DNA from: Tessaracoccus flavus
Lineage (GTDB): Bacteria > Actinomycetota > Actinomycetes > Propionibacteriales > Propionibacteriaceae
Length of the DNA stretch: 64,000 nucleotides
Direction of reading: 5' to 3'
NCBI RefSeq assembly: GCF_001997295.1
Contig: NZ_CP019605.1
Coordinates: 2,046,001-2,110,000, forward strand
Shown: one piece after another, positions 51,988 through 60,704 of the stretch
How positions within the stretch are numbered: position 1 is the stretch's first letter
Layout of the letters: each line of letters begins with the position of its first letter
Program-made: the position numbers and the translations under genes
Notes under the pieces: generated by a model
Told to the model about the DNA's origin: nothing
The model's database searches: none
Seen by the model: the letters and a program-made list of their open reading frames with translations, nothing else

Positions 51988-53160
51988 TCACGGCTGGCTG
52001 GGCGAGGTGATCTCGATCGTGCCGGCGACGATGTCAGCCTTGATCTGCTCGAGTTCGCTCTTCAGCTCCTCGGGGACCTCGGCGTCGAAGTCGTGGAACT
52101 CGGAGAGCGAGACGCCCCCGTTCTCCAGCGTGCCGACGTAGGGCTCCGAATCGAAGTTGCCGTCGAGCGAGGCCTGGATCGCCTCGAACACCGCGACGTC
52201 CATGCCCTTCTCCACGGAGGTGATGATGTGCTCTCCGTACTCGGTGGACTCGAAGCCGTCGGAGTCGACCCAGATGCCCTTGACCTTGCCGCCGGACTCC
52301 TGCGCCGCCTGCAGCGCGCCGAGGCCTGCGGGGCCGGCCACCGGCAGGATGATGTCGGCGCCCTGAGCGATCAGCGTGGAGGCCGTGTTCTTGCCGCCGG
52401 GGATGTCACCGAAGGGGTTGTTGCCGCCGATGAACTGTCCGTCCTGGGCCGCCTCGTCCCAGCCGATCAGCTGGACGCTGGCACCCTTCTGCTCGTTGTA
52501 GTACTGGACGCCCTGGTGGAAGCCGTCCATGAAGATCGTCACGGTCGGGTACTTGGCGCCACCGAAGGTACCGACGGTGCCGGTCTCGGACATGCCCGCG
52601 GCGAGGTAGCCGGCGAGGAAGGAGGGTTCAGCAGCGTTGAAGAGCAGGCCCTTGGCGTTGTCGACGCCCTCGAAGGAGCCGAAGTCGACGATCGCGAAGT
52701 CGACATCGGGGTTCTGCTTGGCCGCGGCCTCCGTGGCGGTGGCGAGCGCGAAGCCGACGGTGATGACAATGTTGCAGTTGGCGTCGATCATCGCCTGGAC
52801 GTTGCCGGCGTACTCGCCCTCGGCGTTGGACTCGATCTGGTTGGTCTGGATGCCGAGCTCGTCCTTGGCCCGCATCATGCCGTTGTGGGCCGTCTCGTTG
52901 AACGACTTGTCGTCGAAGCCACCTGCGTCGGAGACCATGCACGCGGTGTAGTCCGCAGCGGCAGCGTTGGTCTCGGCGGGGGTGGTCTCGGCGCCGGCCG
53001 TGGTGGTCTCGGTTCCGGCGGGGGTGGTCTCGGGGGCGGCGGCAGTGGTGTCACTGGTTGCCGGCGTTGTGGTGGTGGTGCTCGGTGCTTCGGCGCAACC
53101 GATGAGAGCGAGAGCAGAGGCGGCCGTGATGGCCAACACGCTCGTCAGAGACTTCTTCAC
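51988..53160 (-). CDS. BMP-family nucleoside-binding lipoprotein
   Basis: 390-aa substrate-binding lipoprotein for the ABC importer encoded downstream. The signal peptide KKSLTSVLAITAASALALIG is followed directly by the lipobox Cys (IGCAEAPS). A linker of about 45 residues almost entirely Thr, Ala, Pro and Glu follows, then the BMP fold: ACMVSDAGGFDDKSFNETAH (purine nucleoside-binding signature), MIDANCNIVITVGFALATAT, LAGYLAAGMSETGTVGTFGG, DIILPVAGPAGLGALQAAQE and VDSDGFESTEYGEHIITSVE. The DKSFN Asp and Phe contacts fit nucleosides. GTG 53160 is fixed by AGGAGG 9 nt upstream. The gap to 53315 shows no promoter I can name. Confidence 0.94.
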   Translation of the reverse strand: MKKSLTSVLAITAASALALIGCAEAPSTTTTTPATSDTTAAAPETTPAGTETTTAGAETTPAETNAAAADYTACMVSDAGGFDDKSFNETAHNGMMRAKDELGIQTNQIESNAEGEYAGNVQAMIDANCNIVITVGFALATATEAAAKQNPDVDFAIVDFGSFEGVDNAKGLLFNAAEPSFLAGYLAAGMSETGTVGTFGGAKYPTVTIFMDGFHQGVQYYNEQKGASVQLIGWDEAAQDGQFIGGNNPFGDIPGGKNTASTLIAQGADIILPVAGPAGLGALQAAQESGGKVKGIWVDSDGFESTEYGEHIITSVEKGMDVAVFEAIQASLDGNFDSEPYVGTLENGGVSLSEFHDFDAEVPEELKSELEQIKADIVAGTIEITSPSQP

Positions 53161-53315
53161 GAAGGGTCCTCCTTGACAGGTACTAAGGCAGACTGACAAT
53201 ACCCCCCAATGCTGCCAGGGTGTGCACCGGGGACTTGATCGTTATATTCCCGCAACAATCGATCGAGCCGGCGTTGTGCATCGGTGTTACACAACCGGGG
53301 GGCCGCACCCTCGTG

Positions 53316-54527
53316 TTACGTGACCTGGCGCACCAGGGCACTGGCCGAACGGACCATCTGCACGGTCTGTTGGCGCCAGTCCACTTCCTGACTCCGGTAG
53401 GGGCCCGTGGCCAGCGAGATGACGACGGCGGCGGCCCTCAGCCTGAGTTCCACCGGGTCCACCCGGCGGTCGAACACGGGGACCCAGCGCCGGAGCAGAT
53501 CCCGGACCTTGGCTTCCTGGTCGGGGTTCATCCGCTGGATCGTCGACAGGTGGCCGATGAGGCAGGCCAGGTCGTCGGCGCGCCGACCCGGGCCGATCGT
53601 GTCGACGTCGAGGACGCCGACGACCCGGCCTCCCGCCACCCGCAGCTGCCCCTCGTGGAAGTCGCCGTGGGTCGGTTCGTCCCCGGGCGGAAAACCTCTG
53701 AGACCGGCCGAAATCCGCTCGGTGAGCCAGGACAACTCATCACCCAGTTCCGGAAGCGTGGCCGTCACCATCGCGGCATAGTGGGCCACCGCGTCGGACC
53801 ACGGCGCGCGTCGTTCGAGTTGGGAAACAGAGCTTGGCATCGAATCGAGCAGGTCGATGAGATCCTCAGCGGAGCAGGGATCCCCCGGCTCGAACAGCGC
53901 CTTGGCCAGCGACGCCCCGGGCAACTCCCGCAGGATGAGCAGATGGTCGTCGGTGCCCAGAGCCACCTCGGGCGCAGGGACCCCTGCCTCGCGGAGCATC
54001 CGGTGCTTGGCGAGGACGTCAGGGTACAGCCTCTCCCGAAGCACCTTGACGTAGAAGGTCTCCGCCGGGTCGCTCACGACCACCTTCACCACCGCGCGGC
54101 GCCGGGGGCGGTAGCCGATCATGGTCAGCGACAGTCGATCCGGCGTGACGGGGCTCGGAAACACTCCCCCGGCGTTCAGCGCCGCCGCCATCCGGTCCGG
54201 AAAGGCTGCGGTGGGGAGCCCCAGCAGATCTGGATCGTTGGGGTAGAGCCACACGGCAACCCTGCGCTGACCGTCCTCGAAGATCTCGGCGCGGGAGTCC
54301 GATGGCGTCAGCTCTCCCGTGCGTGCGCTGACCCCCAGCAGTTCCGTGCGTTCGCCGTGGGGCCACCGCACCGTGGCCACATAGGTGGCCGTGGTGGAAA
54401 GCTCCGGAGCCGCGTCCACGTGGTCCAACGACCAGCTCAGCAGCTCTCCCCCCGCGTGCTCGACCACCGCTCGCAGCAACGGTTCAACCCGGTCCCCCGT
54501 GAGTAGGCCCATGCCGTCGTCAGGCAT
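53316..54527 (-). CDS. Aminoglycoside phosphotransferase-like kinase
   Basis: 403-aa protein of the APH/choline kinase superfamily. Residues 1-140 are a distinct N-terminal part (TATYVATVRWPHGERTELLG), as in maltokinase-like or metabolite-kinase members. The kinase core holds AVVKVVVSDPAETFYVKVLR (ATP-binding Lys), ILRELPGASLAKALFEPGD, the catalytic loop PTHGDFHEGQLRVAGGRV (HGDxHxxQ) and the metal-binding VVGVLDVDTIGPGRRADDLA. All key residues are present, so it should phosphorylate a small hydroxylated compound; the substrate is unknown and drug resistance is not implied. Its ATG overlaps the CNNM/CorC stop by 8 nt. Confidence 0.87.
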   Translation of the reverse strand: MPDDGMGLLTGDRVEPLLRAVVEHAGGELLSWSLDHVDAAPELSTTATYVATVRWPHGERTELLGVSARTGELTPSDSRAEIFEDGQRRVAVWLYPNDPDLLGLPTAAFPDRMAAALNAGGVFPSPVTPDRLSLTMIGYRPRRRAVVKVVVSDPAETFYVKVLRERLYPDVLAKHRMLREAGVPAPEVALGTDDHLLILRELPGASLAKALFEPGDPCSAEDLIDLLDSMPSSVSQLERRAPWSDAVAHYAAMVTATLPELGDELSWLTERISAGLRGFPPGDEPTHGDFHEGQLRVAGGRVVGVLDVDTIGPGRRADDLACLIGHLSTIQRMNPDQEAKVRDLLRRWVPVFDRRVDPVELRLRAAAVVISLATGPYRSQEVDWRQQTVQMVRSASALVRQVT

Positions 54528-55839
54528 CGCCTTCCTCCGCTGGGTCCGGATCGGACAGGCGCTTGAGTGCGAACCAGGATGCGCGCCGCCCGTCGAGCGC
54601 AGTCACGGTGAGGGTGAAGACACCGGGCTCATCGTCGTCCTCAGCGCGCGCCTCGAGCGACACGGTGGCCTCTGACCCGACCTCGGGAAGACGCCCGGTC
54701 TCGGCCATGAAGAAACCAGCGACAGTGTCGTAGGGACCCTCCGGAATGACGAACCCCGTCAGTTCGGCGAACTCCTCGATGGTGGTCAGCCCATCGACTT
54801 CGTCGATCTCGCGACGTTCCACCGCCTCGTCGTACTCGTCGGTGATATCGCCGATGAGCTCCTCCATGAGGTCCTCGAGCGTGACGATGCCGGCCGTGCC
54901 CCCGTACTCGTCGCGCACGATGGCCAGGTGCGAGCGCGCCCCGCGCATCGATGTCATCGCCCGGAGGATCCGCACGGTTTCCGGCAGCGAGAGCACCTGC
55001 CGGGCGAGACTGGCCACATTGCCCTCGCGGGCCGATCCCTCGACGTCCATGAGGTCGCGCACATGGACGAAGCCGACGATGCGGTCCGGGGAGCCGTCGG
55101 TCACCGGGTAGCGGGAGTGCGGAGCGCCCCGGACCTCGCGGTAGGCGCGCACGATCGGCATGTCCCCGGGAAGGAAATCGACCTCGGTACGCGGCACCAT
55201 GACCTCGCGCAGTGTCCGCTCCCCCGCGTCGAACACCTCGTCGACGATCCGACGCTCCTCCTGGCCCAGCGTGGACGAGCCCACCACCATCGCGCGCAGC
55301 TCCTCGTCGGACACCTCGTCGCGCGCCTGCCCCGGGTCCCCGCCCAGCAGCCTCACCAGAGCGTTGGTGGACAGATCGAGGAACCAGATGAGGGGACGGG
55401 CGAGCTTCGCGATCCCCGAGACCATCGGGGCCAGCGCCAGGGAGAAGCTCTCTGCCCGCTGCATGGCGAGGCGCTTGGCCGTCAGCTCGCCGACGACGAT
55501 CGAGAAGTAGGAGATGACGACGGTCACGAAGACCAGCGATCCGGTGAAGGCCACCGACTCCGGAACCCCCCACCTCATCAGTGCGGGTGCCATCGCCTCC
55601 GCCAGGGTCGCCCCACCGAACGCCGCGGACAGGAAACCCGAGAGGGTCACCCCGATCTGGACGGAGGAGAGGAACAGGTTGGGGTTACTGGTGAGGCGCT
55701 CGATGGCCCGCCCACGTTTGCCCTTGGTGGACAGCTGCTTGATCTGGCTGTCGCGCAGCGTCACAAGCGCCATCTCGGCGGCGGCGAACAGGCCACCGAT
55801 GAGGATGAACAGCGCGATGAGCGCGACGTCGGACCACAT
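54520..55839 (-). CDS. CNNM/CorC-HlyC family membrane protein
   Basis: 439-aa protein with the hemolysin C/CNNM architecture. A DUF21 (CNNM) membrane domain occupies residues 1-190 (VALIALFILIGGLFAAAEMA, IGVTLSGFLSAAFGGATLAE, ELTAKRLAMQRAES). Paired CBS domains cover about 215-335 (VPRTEVDFLPGDMPIVRAYR, SHLAIVRDEYGGTAGIVTLE), and a CorC_HlyC domain follows (LTGFVIPEGPYDTVAGFFMA). Members affect magnesium/cobalt homeostasis, probably by efflux or regulation; haemolysin is a historical name. It starts 8 bp after purU and overlaps the APH-like gene, so purU, CNNM and kinase appear to form one operon. Confidence 0.93.
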   Translation of the reverse strand: MWSDVALIALFILIGGLFAAAEMALVTLRDSQIKQLSTKGKRGRAIERLTSNPNLFLSSVQIGVTLSGFLSAAFGGATLAEAMAPALMRWGVPESVAFTGSLVFVTVVISYFSIVVGELTAKRLAMQRAESFSLALAPMVSGIAKLARPLIWFLDLSTNALVRLLGGDPGQARDEVSDEELRAMVVGSSTLGQEERRIVDEVFDAGERTLREVMVPRTEVDFLPGDMPIVRAYREVRGAPHSRYPVTDGSPDRIVGFVHVRDLMDVEGSAREGNVASLARQVLSLPETVRILRAMTSMRGARSHLAIVRDEYGGTAGIVTLEDLMEELIGDITDEYDEAVERREIDEVDGLTTIEEFAELTGFVIPEGPYDTVAGFFMAETGRLPEVGSEATVSLEARAEDDDEPGVFTLTVTALDGRRASWFALKRLSDPDPAEEGDA

Positions 55840-55847
55840 CTGCAGCC

Positions 55848-56687
55848 CTAGCGGAAGACGATCGTGCGGTCACCGTCGACGATCACACGGTGCTCCGCGA
55901 AGAGCCGCACGGCTTCGGCCAGCGTCTGGGACTCCTGAGCCTGGCCCTTGCGCACCAGCTTGGCCACGTCCATGCTGTGGTCCACGCGCACGACGTTCTG
56001 TTCGATGATGGGCCCCTCGTCGAGGTCGCTCGTGACGAAGTGCGCCGTGGCCCCGATGAGCTTGACGCCGCGGGTGTGGGCCTGACGGTAAGGGTTCGCC
56101 CCCTTGAAGCCGGGCAGGAACGAGTGGTGGATGTTGATCGCACGGCCCGCGAGGAACTCGCAGAGCTCAGGGCTCAGGATCTGCATGTAGCGCGCCAGGA
56201 CGACGAGCTCGATGTCATTGTCGACGACGAACTTCTGGATCTCGGCCTCGAAGGCGGCCTTCGTCTCTGCCGTGACGAAGCGATGCTTGAACGGCACATC
56301 GTAGAAGGCGGCCATGGGTGCGAGCACGGCATGGTTGGCCATGATCCCCACCACGTCGATCGGCAGGTCGCCGCCCCGCCAACGAAACAGCAGATCGTTC
56401 AGGCAGTGCCCGGCCTTCGAGGCGAGGATGAGCGTGCGCGTGGGTCGGCCGGCGTCGTCGACGCGGAACCGCGCGGAGAACTCCTCCGTCGCCCGCGCGA
56501 TCGCGTCGGTGAGGCGGACCCGGTCAGCGCCGTCCACCTCGATCCTCGTGAAGAAATGGCCGGTGTCAGGGGATGAGAACTGCTGCAGCTCGGCGATGTT
56601 GCCGCCGGCCGCCACGATTCCTCCGGTGATGGCGTGGACGATTCCGGGTCTGTCTGGACAGTCGAACGTGACCACAAGCTGAGGCAT
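55848..56687 (-). CDS. purU: Formyltetrahydrofolate deformylase
   Basis: 279-aa enzyme hydrolysing 10-formyl-THF to formate and THF, balancing one-carbon pools and supplying formate for purine synthesis. An N-terminal ACT domain (about 1-80; LVVTFDCPDRPGIVHAITGG) is followed by the formyltransferase fold with LILASKAGHCLNDLLFRWRG, VVLARYMQILSPELCEFL, NIHHSFLPGFKGANPYRQAH (catalytic Asn-x-His) and ATAHFVTSDLDEGPIIEQ (catalytic Asp). The length is typical. ATG 56687 lies 6 nt after TAGCAT (minus sense, 56694-56699), so the operon is probably leaderless. FolD and PurH at the window's end work on the same cofactor pool. Confidence 0.95.
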   Translation of the reverse strand: MPQLVVTFDCPDRPGIVHAITGGIVAAGGNIAELQQFSSPDTGHFFTRIEVDGADRVRLTDAIARATEEFSARFRVDDAGRPTRTLILASKAGHCLNDLLFRWRGGDLPIDVVGIMANHAVLAPMAAFYDVPFKHRFVTAETKAAFEAEIQKFVVDNDIELVVLARYMQILSPELCEFLAGRAINIHHSFLPGFKGANPYRQAHTRGVKLIGATAHFVTSDLDEGPIIEQNVVRVDHSMDVAKLVRKGQAQESQTLAEAVRLFAEHRVIVDGDRTIVFR

Positions 56688-56852
56688 GCGGCAATGCTAG
56701 CGTGCCCCGAACTCCGGGCAGCCCGTCCGGCCTGCTGCCACACCGCTGGCCGAAAGACAACAGTTGCGGACAAAACGAGCGGACAAGCTGCGCGGCTTGT
56801 AGTCTGCTGACGCGCAACGGTGCGCCCAGCCCTGTGGAGGAATCAAACTGTC

Positions 56853-57197
56853 ATGACCGACCCGTCACCAGATCTCGGCACGATCCCCGCCGAGGAGTTT
56901 CACCGAGTACAGCAGTCAGCTGAGTTCGCGGACCTGAAGAAGACCTTCCGATCGTTCGCCTTTCCCATGACTGTGGTGTTCCTCCTCTGGTACTTCGCCT
57001 ACGTCCTCGGCTCCATCTTCGCCAAGGACCTCATGATGACCTCGGTCGTCGGCAATCTCACCGTGGGGATTCTGTTCGGGCTCGGCCAGTTCGTCAGCAC
57101 GTTCCTCATCACGTGGCTCTACATCCGCCACTCCAACAAGCGGGTGGACCCGCTCGCGAAGGCCCTGCGTGAAGACCTGGAGGCGAGCGCACGATGA
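56853..57197 (+). CDS. DUF485 domain-containing membrane protein
   Basis: 114-aa small membrane protein of the DUF485 family, which almost always accompanies acetate symporters of the ActP type. It has two membrane helices (FAFPMTVVFLLWYFAYVLGS, about 32-52, and VGNLTVGILFGLGQFVSTFLIT, about 64-85) with charged ends (YIRHSNKRVDPLAKALREDL). It may assist assembly or activity of the symporter. Its stop overlaps the actP start by 4 nt (ATGA). TAGTCT at 56800-56805 could be a -10 element; the 40-nt leader carries GGAGGA but at an unusually long distance (about 11 nt) from the ATG. Confidence 0.92.
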   Translation: MTDPSPDLGTIPAEEFHRVQQSAEFADLKKTFRSFAFPMTVVFLLWYFAYVLGSIFAKDLMMTSVVGNLTVGILFGLGQFVSTFLITWLYIRHSNKRVDPLAKALREDLEASAR

Positions 57198-58801
57198 GGC
57201 TCCTGGAGACCGAACAACTCGGCAACCCGATCATCAACATCGCGATCTTCGCTGCCTTCGTCGTCGTGACGATGGGCGTGGTGATCCGCGTCACGCGCGG
57301 CGGCAAGAAGAAGGCCGGCGACTTCTACACCGGCGGCGCCCAGTTCGACGGCCGTCAGAACGGCTTCGCGATCGCCGGCGACTACCTGTCTGCCGCCTCC
57401 TTCCTCGGCATCGTCGGGGCTGTGGCTCTCTACGGCTACGACGGTCTGCTGTACTCGGTCGGCTTCCTCGTGGCCTGGCTCGTGGCCCTGCTGCTCGTGG
57501 CGGAACCGCTGCGCAACACCGGCAAGTACACGATGGCCGACGTCCTCAGTTTCCGCATGCGCCAGAAGCCGGTCCGCATGGCCGCGGCGACGTCGACCCT
57601 GGCGGTCAGCTTCTTCTACCTCCTGGCGCAGATGGCCGGCGCGGGCGCCTTGGTCTCCCTCCTGCTCGGCATCACGTCGATGCTGGGGCAAAACATCGTC
57701 ATCGCGCTGGTCGGTCTGCTCATGGTGGGATATGTGCTCATCGGCGGCATGAAGGGCACCACCTGGGTGCAGATGATCAAGGCCGTGCTCCTCATCCTCG
57801 GCGCCGGCGCCATGACCATCTGGGTCCTCGCGCTCGTCGGTTTCAACCTGTCGGGCCTGCTCGGCGAGGCCATCAACACCTCCCAGGCCCAGGGCTCCAC
57901 CGTCGATCTGCTCGCCCCCATGGAGCGCTACAAGGATCCCCTGTCGCTGATCTCCCTCGGCCTGGCCCTGGTGCTCGGCGCGTCCGGTCTGCCCCACGTG
58001 CTGATGCGCTTCTACACCGTCCCGACAGCCAAGGAGGCACGCCGCTCGGTGACCTGGGCCATCGGACTGATCGGGGCGTTCTACCTCTTCACGATGGTGC
58101 TCGGCTACGGCGCCGCCTGGCTGGTCGGCCCGGAACGCATCAGCAACATGCCCGGCGGGGCCAACGCCGCGGCACCGGCGCTGGCGTACGAGCTCGGCGG
58201 CACCATCCTCATGGCCGTGATCGCGGGCGTCGCTTTCGCGACGATCCTCGCTGTGGTGGCAGGTCTGACGATCACCGCCTCAGCGTCGTTCGCCCACGAC
58301 ATCTACAACTCGGTGCTGCGCGACGGCAAGGCCGATCCGGCCAAGGAGGTCCGGGTCGCCCGGATCACCTCGGTGACGATCGGTCTCGTGGCGATCGTCG
58401 GAGGCGTGGCCGCGAACGGCCAGAACGTGGCGTTCCTCGTGGCGCTGGCCTTCGCCGTCGCGGCCTCGGCCAACCTGCCGTCGATCCTCTACTCGCTGTA
58501 CTGGAAGCGGTTCTCCACAGCGGGCGCCGTCTGGTCGATCTACGGCGGCCTCGTGTCGGCGGTGGTGCTCATCGTCTTCTCCCCTGCCGTCTCCGGCCGC
58601 CCGTCCGCGATGTTCCCGAACGTGGACTTCGCCTGGTTCCCCATCGATTCGCCCGCCATCGTCTCGGTGCCGGTCGGCTTCTTCCTGGGCTGGCTCGCCT
58701 CCGTCCTCCGGCCTGACGGCCCCGAGGTGCTGGATCGGGCTGCCGAGATGGAGGTCCGCTCCATGACCGGCGCCGGGGCCGAAGGCGCCCTCGATCACTG
58801 A
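57194..58801 (+). CDS. actP: Cation/acetate symporter of the sodium:solute symporter family
   Basis: 535-aa transporter with about 13 membrane helices. Family features: GRQNGFAIAGDYLSAASFLG in helix 2, LLVAEPLRNTGKYTMADVLS, LLGITSMLGQNIVIALVGLL, LVLGASGLPHVLMRFYTVPT (conserved SGLPH-x4-R-F-T-x-P), GVAFATILAVVAGLTITASA with SASFAHDIYNSVL, and NLPSILYSLYWKRFSTAGAV. These match ActP/acetate permease rather than proline or pantothenate carriers; acetate, propionate or pyruvate are plausible substrates. The AMP-ligase and acyl-CoA carboxylase genes elsewhere in the window could use the acids imported. A strong terminator follows. Confidence 0.93.
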   Translation: MRLLETEQLGNPIINIAIFAAFVVVTMGVVIRVTRGGKKKAGDFYTGGAQFDGRQNGFAIAGDYLSAASFLGIVGAVALYGYDGLLYSVGFLVAWLVALLLVAEPLRNTGKYTMADVLSFRMRQKPVRMAAATSTLAVSFFYLLAQMAGAGALVSLLLGITSMLGQNIVIALVGLLMVGYVLIGGMKGTTWVQMIKAVLLILGAGAMTIWVLALVGFNLSGLLGEAINTSQAQGSTVDLLAPMERYKDPLSLISLGLALVLGASGLPHVLMRFYTVPTAKEARRSVTWAIGLIGAFYLFTMVLGYGAAWLVGPERISNMPGGANAAAPALAYELGGTILMAVIAGVAFATILAVVAGLTITASASFAHDIYNSVLRDGKADPAKEVRVARITSVTIGLVAIVGGVAANGQNVAFLVALAFAVAASANLPSILYSLYWKRFSTAGAVWSIYGGLVSAVVLIVFSPAVSGRPSAMFPNVDFAWFPIDSPAIVSVPVGFFLGWLASVLRPDGPEVLDRAAEMEVRSMTGAGAEGALDH

Positions 58802-58821
58802 CCGAAAGGTTCCTGTAAGCG

Positions 58822-58853
58822 CCGACGCCCGCCCCAGTTGGGGCGGGCGTCGG
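58822..58853. terminator. Perfect 14-bp terminator hairpin between actP and mdh
   Basis: CCGACGCCCGCCCC (58822-58835), loop AGTT, GGGGCGGGCGTCGG (58840-58853), followed by TTCTT on the plus strand. It is the best rho-independent terminator in the window and lies between convergent genes. The adjoining CAGCTGAGCTGAGCTG (58863-58878) is a short tandem repeat. Confidence 0.9.
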
Positions 58854-58881
58854 TTCTTGCGTCAGCTGAGCTGAGCTGGCC

Positions 58882-59871
58882 TCAGATGAGGCCGAGCTCG
58901 GTCACGGCATTGCGCTCGTCGACCAGTTCGGCCACCGACGCGTCGATCTTCGACCTGGAGAACTCGTTCAGGTCCAGGCCCTGGACGATCTCGTACTTGC
59001 CGTCCTTGACGGTGCAGGGGAACGACGAGATGAGGCCCTCGGGCACACCGTAGGAGCCGTCCGACGGGACCGCCATCGACACCCAGTCACCCTCCTTCGT
59101 GCCGCTGACCCAGTCCCGCATGTGCTCGACGGTCGCGTTGGCCGCCGACGCCGCGGAGGACAGCCCGCGCGCCTCGATGATCGCAGCGCCCCGCTTGGCG
59201 ACCGTCGGGATGAAGGTGTTCTCGATCCATTCCTGATCGTTCACGGCCTCGGCGGCGGACTGGCCATTGACCTTGGCGTTGAACAGGTCGGGGTACTGGG
59301 TCGCGGAGTGGTTGCCCCAGATCGTCATGTGGGAGATCTCGGTCACGGAGACTCCGAGCTTGGCCGCCAGCTGCGACAGTGCCCGGTTGTGGTCGAGACG
59401 GGTCAGCGCGTTGAAGCGTTCGGCCGGGATGTCGGGCGCGTTCTGCTGCGCGATGAGGGCGTTGGTGTTGGCGGGGTTGCCGGTCACCAGCACCTTGACG
59501 TCATCGGCTGCGACCTCGTTGAGCGCCTTGCCCTGCGCGGTGAAGATCGCACCGTTGGCCGACAGCAGGTCTCCGCGCTCCATGCCCGCCTTGCGGGGCA
59601 TCGCGCCGACGAGCATCGCGAGGTTGACGCCGTCGAAGACCTTGTTGGGATCGTCGCCGATCTCGATGTTGACGAGGTTGCCGAAGGCGCAGTCGTCGAG
59701 TTCCATGACCACGCCCTCAAGCGCCTTCAGCGCGGGGGTGATCTCGAGCAGGCGAAGCTCGATGGGGGTATCGCCCAGCAGCGATCCGCTGGCGATGCGG
59801 AACAGCAGGCTGTAGCAGATCTGACCTGCGGCGCCGGTGACGGCGATCTTGACGGGAGCGGCAGTGCTCAC
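58882..59871 (-). CDS. mdh: Malate dehydrogenase
   Basis: 329-aa NAD-dependent dehydrogenase interconverting malate and oxaloacetate in the citric acid cycle. The dinucleotide loop [36 protein letters not shown] (substrate Arg loop), [30 protein letters not shown] (catalytic Asp) and [14 protein letters not shown] (catalytic His) are all present, and the length is that of the actinobacterial/cytosolic-type MDH. GTG 59871 is chosen for the AGAGGA ribosome site and family start; longer readings run into the gap behind the VKOR gene. In propionic fermenters this enzyme also feeds the succinate-propionate route, if the host is one. Confidence 0.96.
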   Translation of the reverse strand: MSTAAPVKIAVTGAAGQICYSLLFRIASGSLLGDTPIELRLLEITPALKALEGVVMELDDCAFGNLVNIEIGDDPNKVFDGVNLAMLVGAMPRKAGMERGDLLSANGAIFTAQGKALNEVAADDVKVLVTGNPANTNALIAQQNAPDIPAERFNALTRLDHNRALSQLAAKLGVSVTEISHMTIWGNHSATQYPDLFNAKVNGQSAAEAVNDQEWIENTFIPTVAKRGAAIIEARGLSSAASAANATVEHMRDWVSGTKEGDWVSMAVPSDGSYGVPEGLISSFPCTVKDGKYEIVQGLDLNEFSRSKIDASVAELVDERNAVTELGLI

Positions 59872-59977
59872 TTTCGGGTTCCTCTCGTAGAGCGCGGTGT
59901 TTCCACTGCAGCCGACTCTACCGCCCGACCAGCACGCCGCGCGGGGGCCCTCCCCCACCGGGCCCGGGGCCCAAGGA

Positions 59978-60640
59978 TCAGATGATCTGGAACCCGAACT
60001 TCAGGACCTCGATGAAGATAACCAGGGCGAGCCAGCCGATCAGCACGATGGTGAACCAGCCACCCTTGACGAAGGCCACGGCCTTCTCCTGTGCCGAGGG
60101 GGACAGGAAGAGGTTGTTCTCGAGGATGTTCCACTGCGTCATGGACGAGAAGACGAACGTCGTCGACAGCGTCACCGTCAGGCACCACGGGCAGAGCGCG
60201 CCGATGACGAAGGAGGACTGGAAGAGCAGCCAGTAGGCGAAGATGACGCCCAGCAGATAGCACACGTTCGCGGTGAACATGAACCAGCGGGGGAACCGCA
60301 CCATGACGAGCGACGCCACGGCGATGGTCATCACGACGGGCTCAGAGACCAGACCGAGGAACGCGTTGGGGAAGCCGAAGACGTTCGCCTGCCACGTGGT
60401 GCCAACCTTCGCGCAGTCGAGGATCGCGTTGATGCTGCAGGCGAGGTCCGCGCCGGGGTCGGCCGCCAGCTTGATCGCGTCGATCGACAGCACCGCGGAC
60501 GCGACGAGGCTGACGATCGCGAAGAGCAGCATCTCGCCGAACAGGATGGTGCGGGTGCGGCGGCTCGGCCGTGGCCGCCAGTCCTCGACGCCTCCGGGCT
60601 CCTGCGTCTCGATGTCTTCGGCTGTCGCGCTGTTGGGCAT
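59978..60640 (-). CDS. Vitamin K epoxide reductase (VKOR) family protein
   Basis: 220-aa membrane thiol-oxidising protein that in actinobacteria reoxidises DsbA-like proteins and passes electrons to menaquinone. Helix 1 is [20 protein letters not shown]; the periplasmic loop [18 protein letters not shown] carries the shuttle Cys pair; the redox site is [19 protein letters not shown] (CPWC). A C-terminal helix ([20 protein letters not shown]) completes about five membrane segments. No fused DsbA domain and none nearby, so its partner is encoded elsewhere. ATG 60640 is 6 nt from TACGAT (minus sense, 60647-60652); the divergent PrsW gene has the same arrangement. Confidence 0.92.
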   Translation of the reverse strand: MPNSATAEDIETQEPGGVEDWRPRPSRRTRTILFGEMLLFAIVSLVASAVLSIDAIKLAADPGADLACSINAILDCAKVGTTWQANVFGFPNAFLGLVSEPVVMTIAVASLVMVRFPRWFMFTANVCYLLGVIFAYWLLFQSSFVIGALCPWCLTVTLSTTFVFSSMTQWNILENNLFLSPSAQEKAVAFVKGGWFTIVLIGWLALVIFIEVLKFGFQII

Positions 60641-60704
60641 GCGCACATCGTAGCCACACCGGCGTAACTGCCAGGGATGACCCACGTCGCACTACCTTTG
60701 ACGG

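Noticed and set aside
53161..53315. Regulatory stem GTTGTG-N11-CACAAC upstream of the BMP gene
   Set aside because: A 6-bp inverted repeat in a 155-bp gap is easily due to chance and is not placed at a recognisable promoter.
53316..54527. Aminoglycoside resistance gene
   Set aside because: The APH-like core is shared by many metabolite kinases; the N-terminal extension and operon with a CNNM protein do not suggest drug resistance, and no mobile context exists.
54520..55839. Haemolysin or virulence factor
   Set aside because: The CNNM/CBS/CorC architecture is that of a housekeeping metal-homeostasis family; the haemolysin label is historical.
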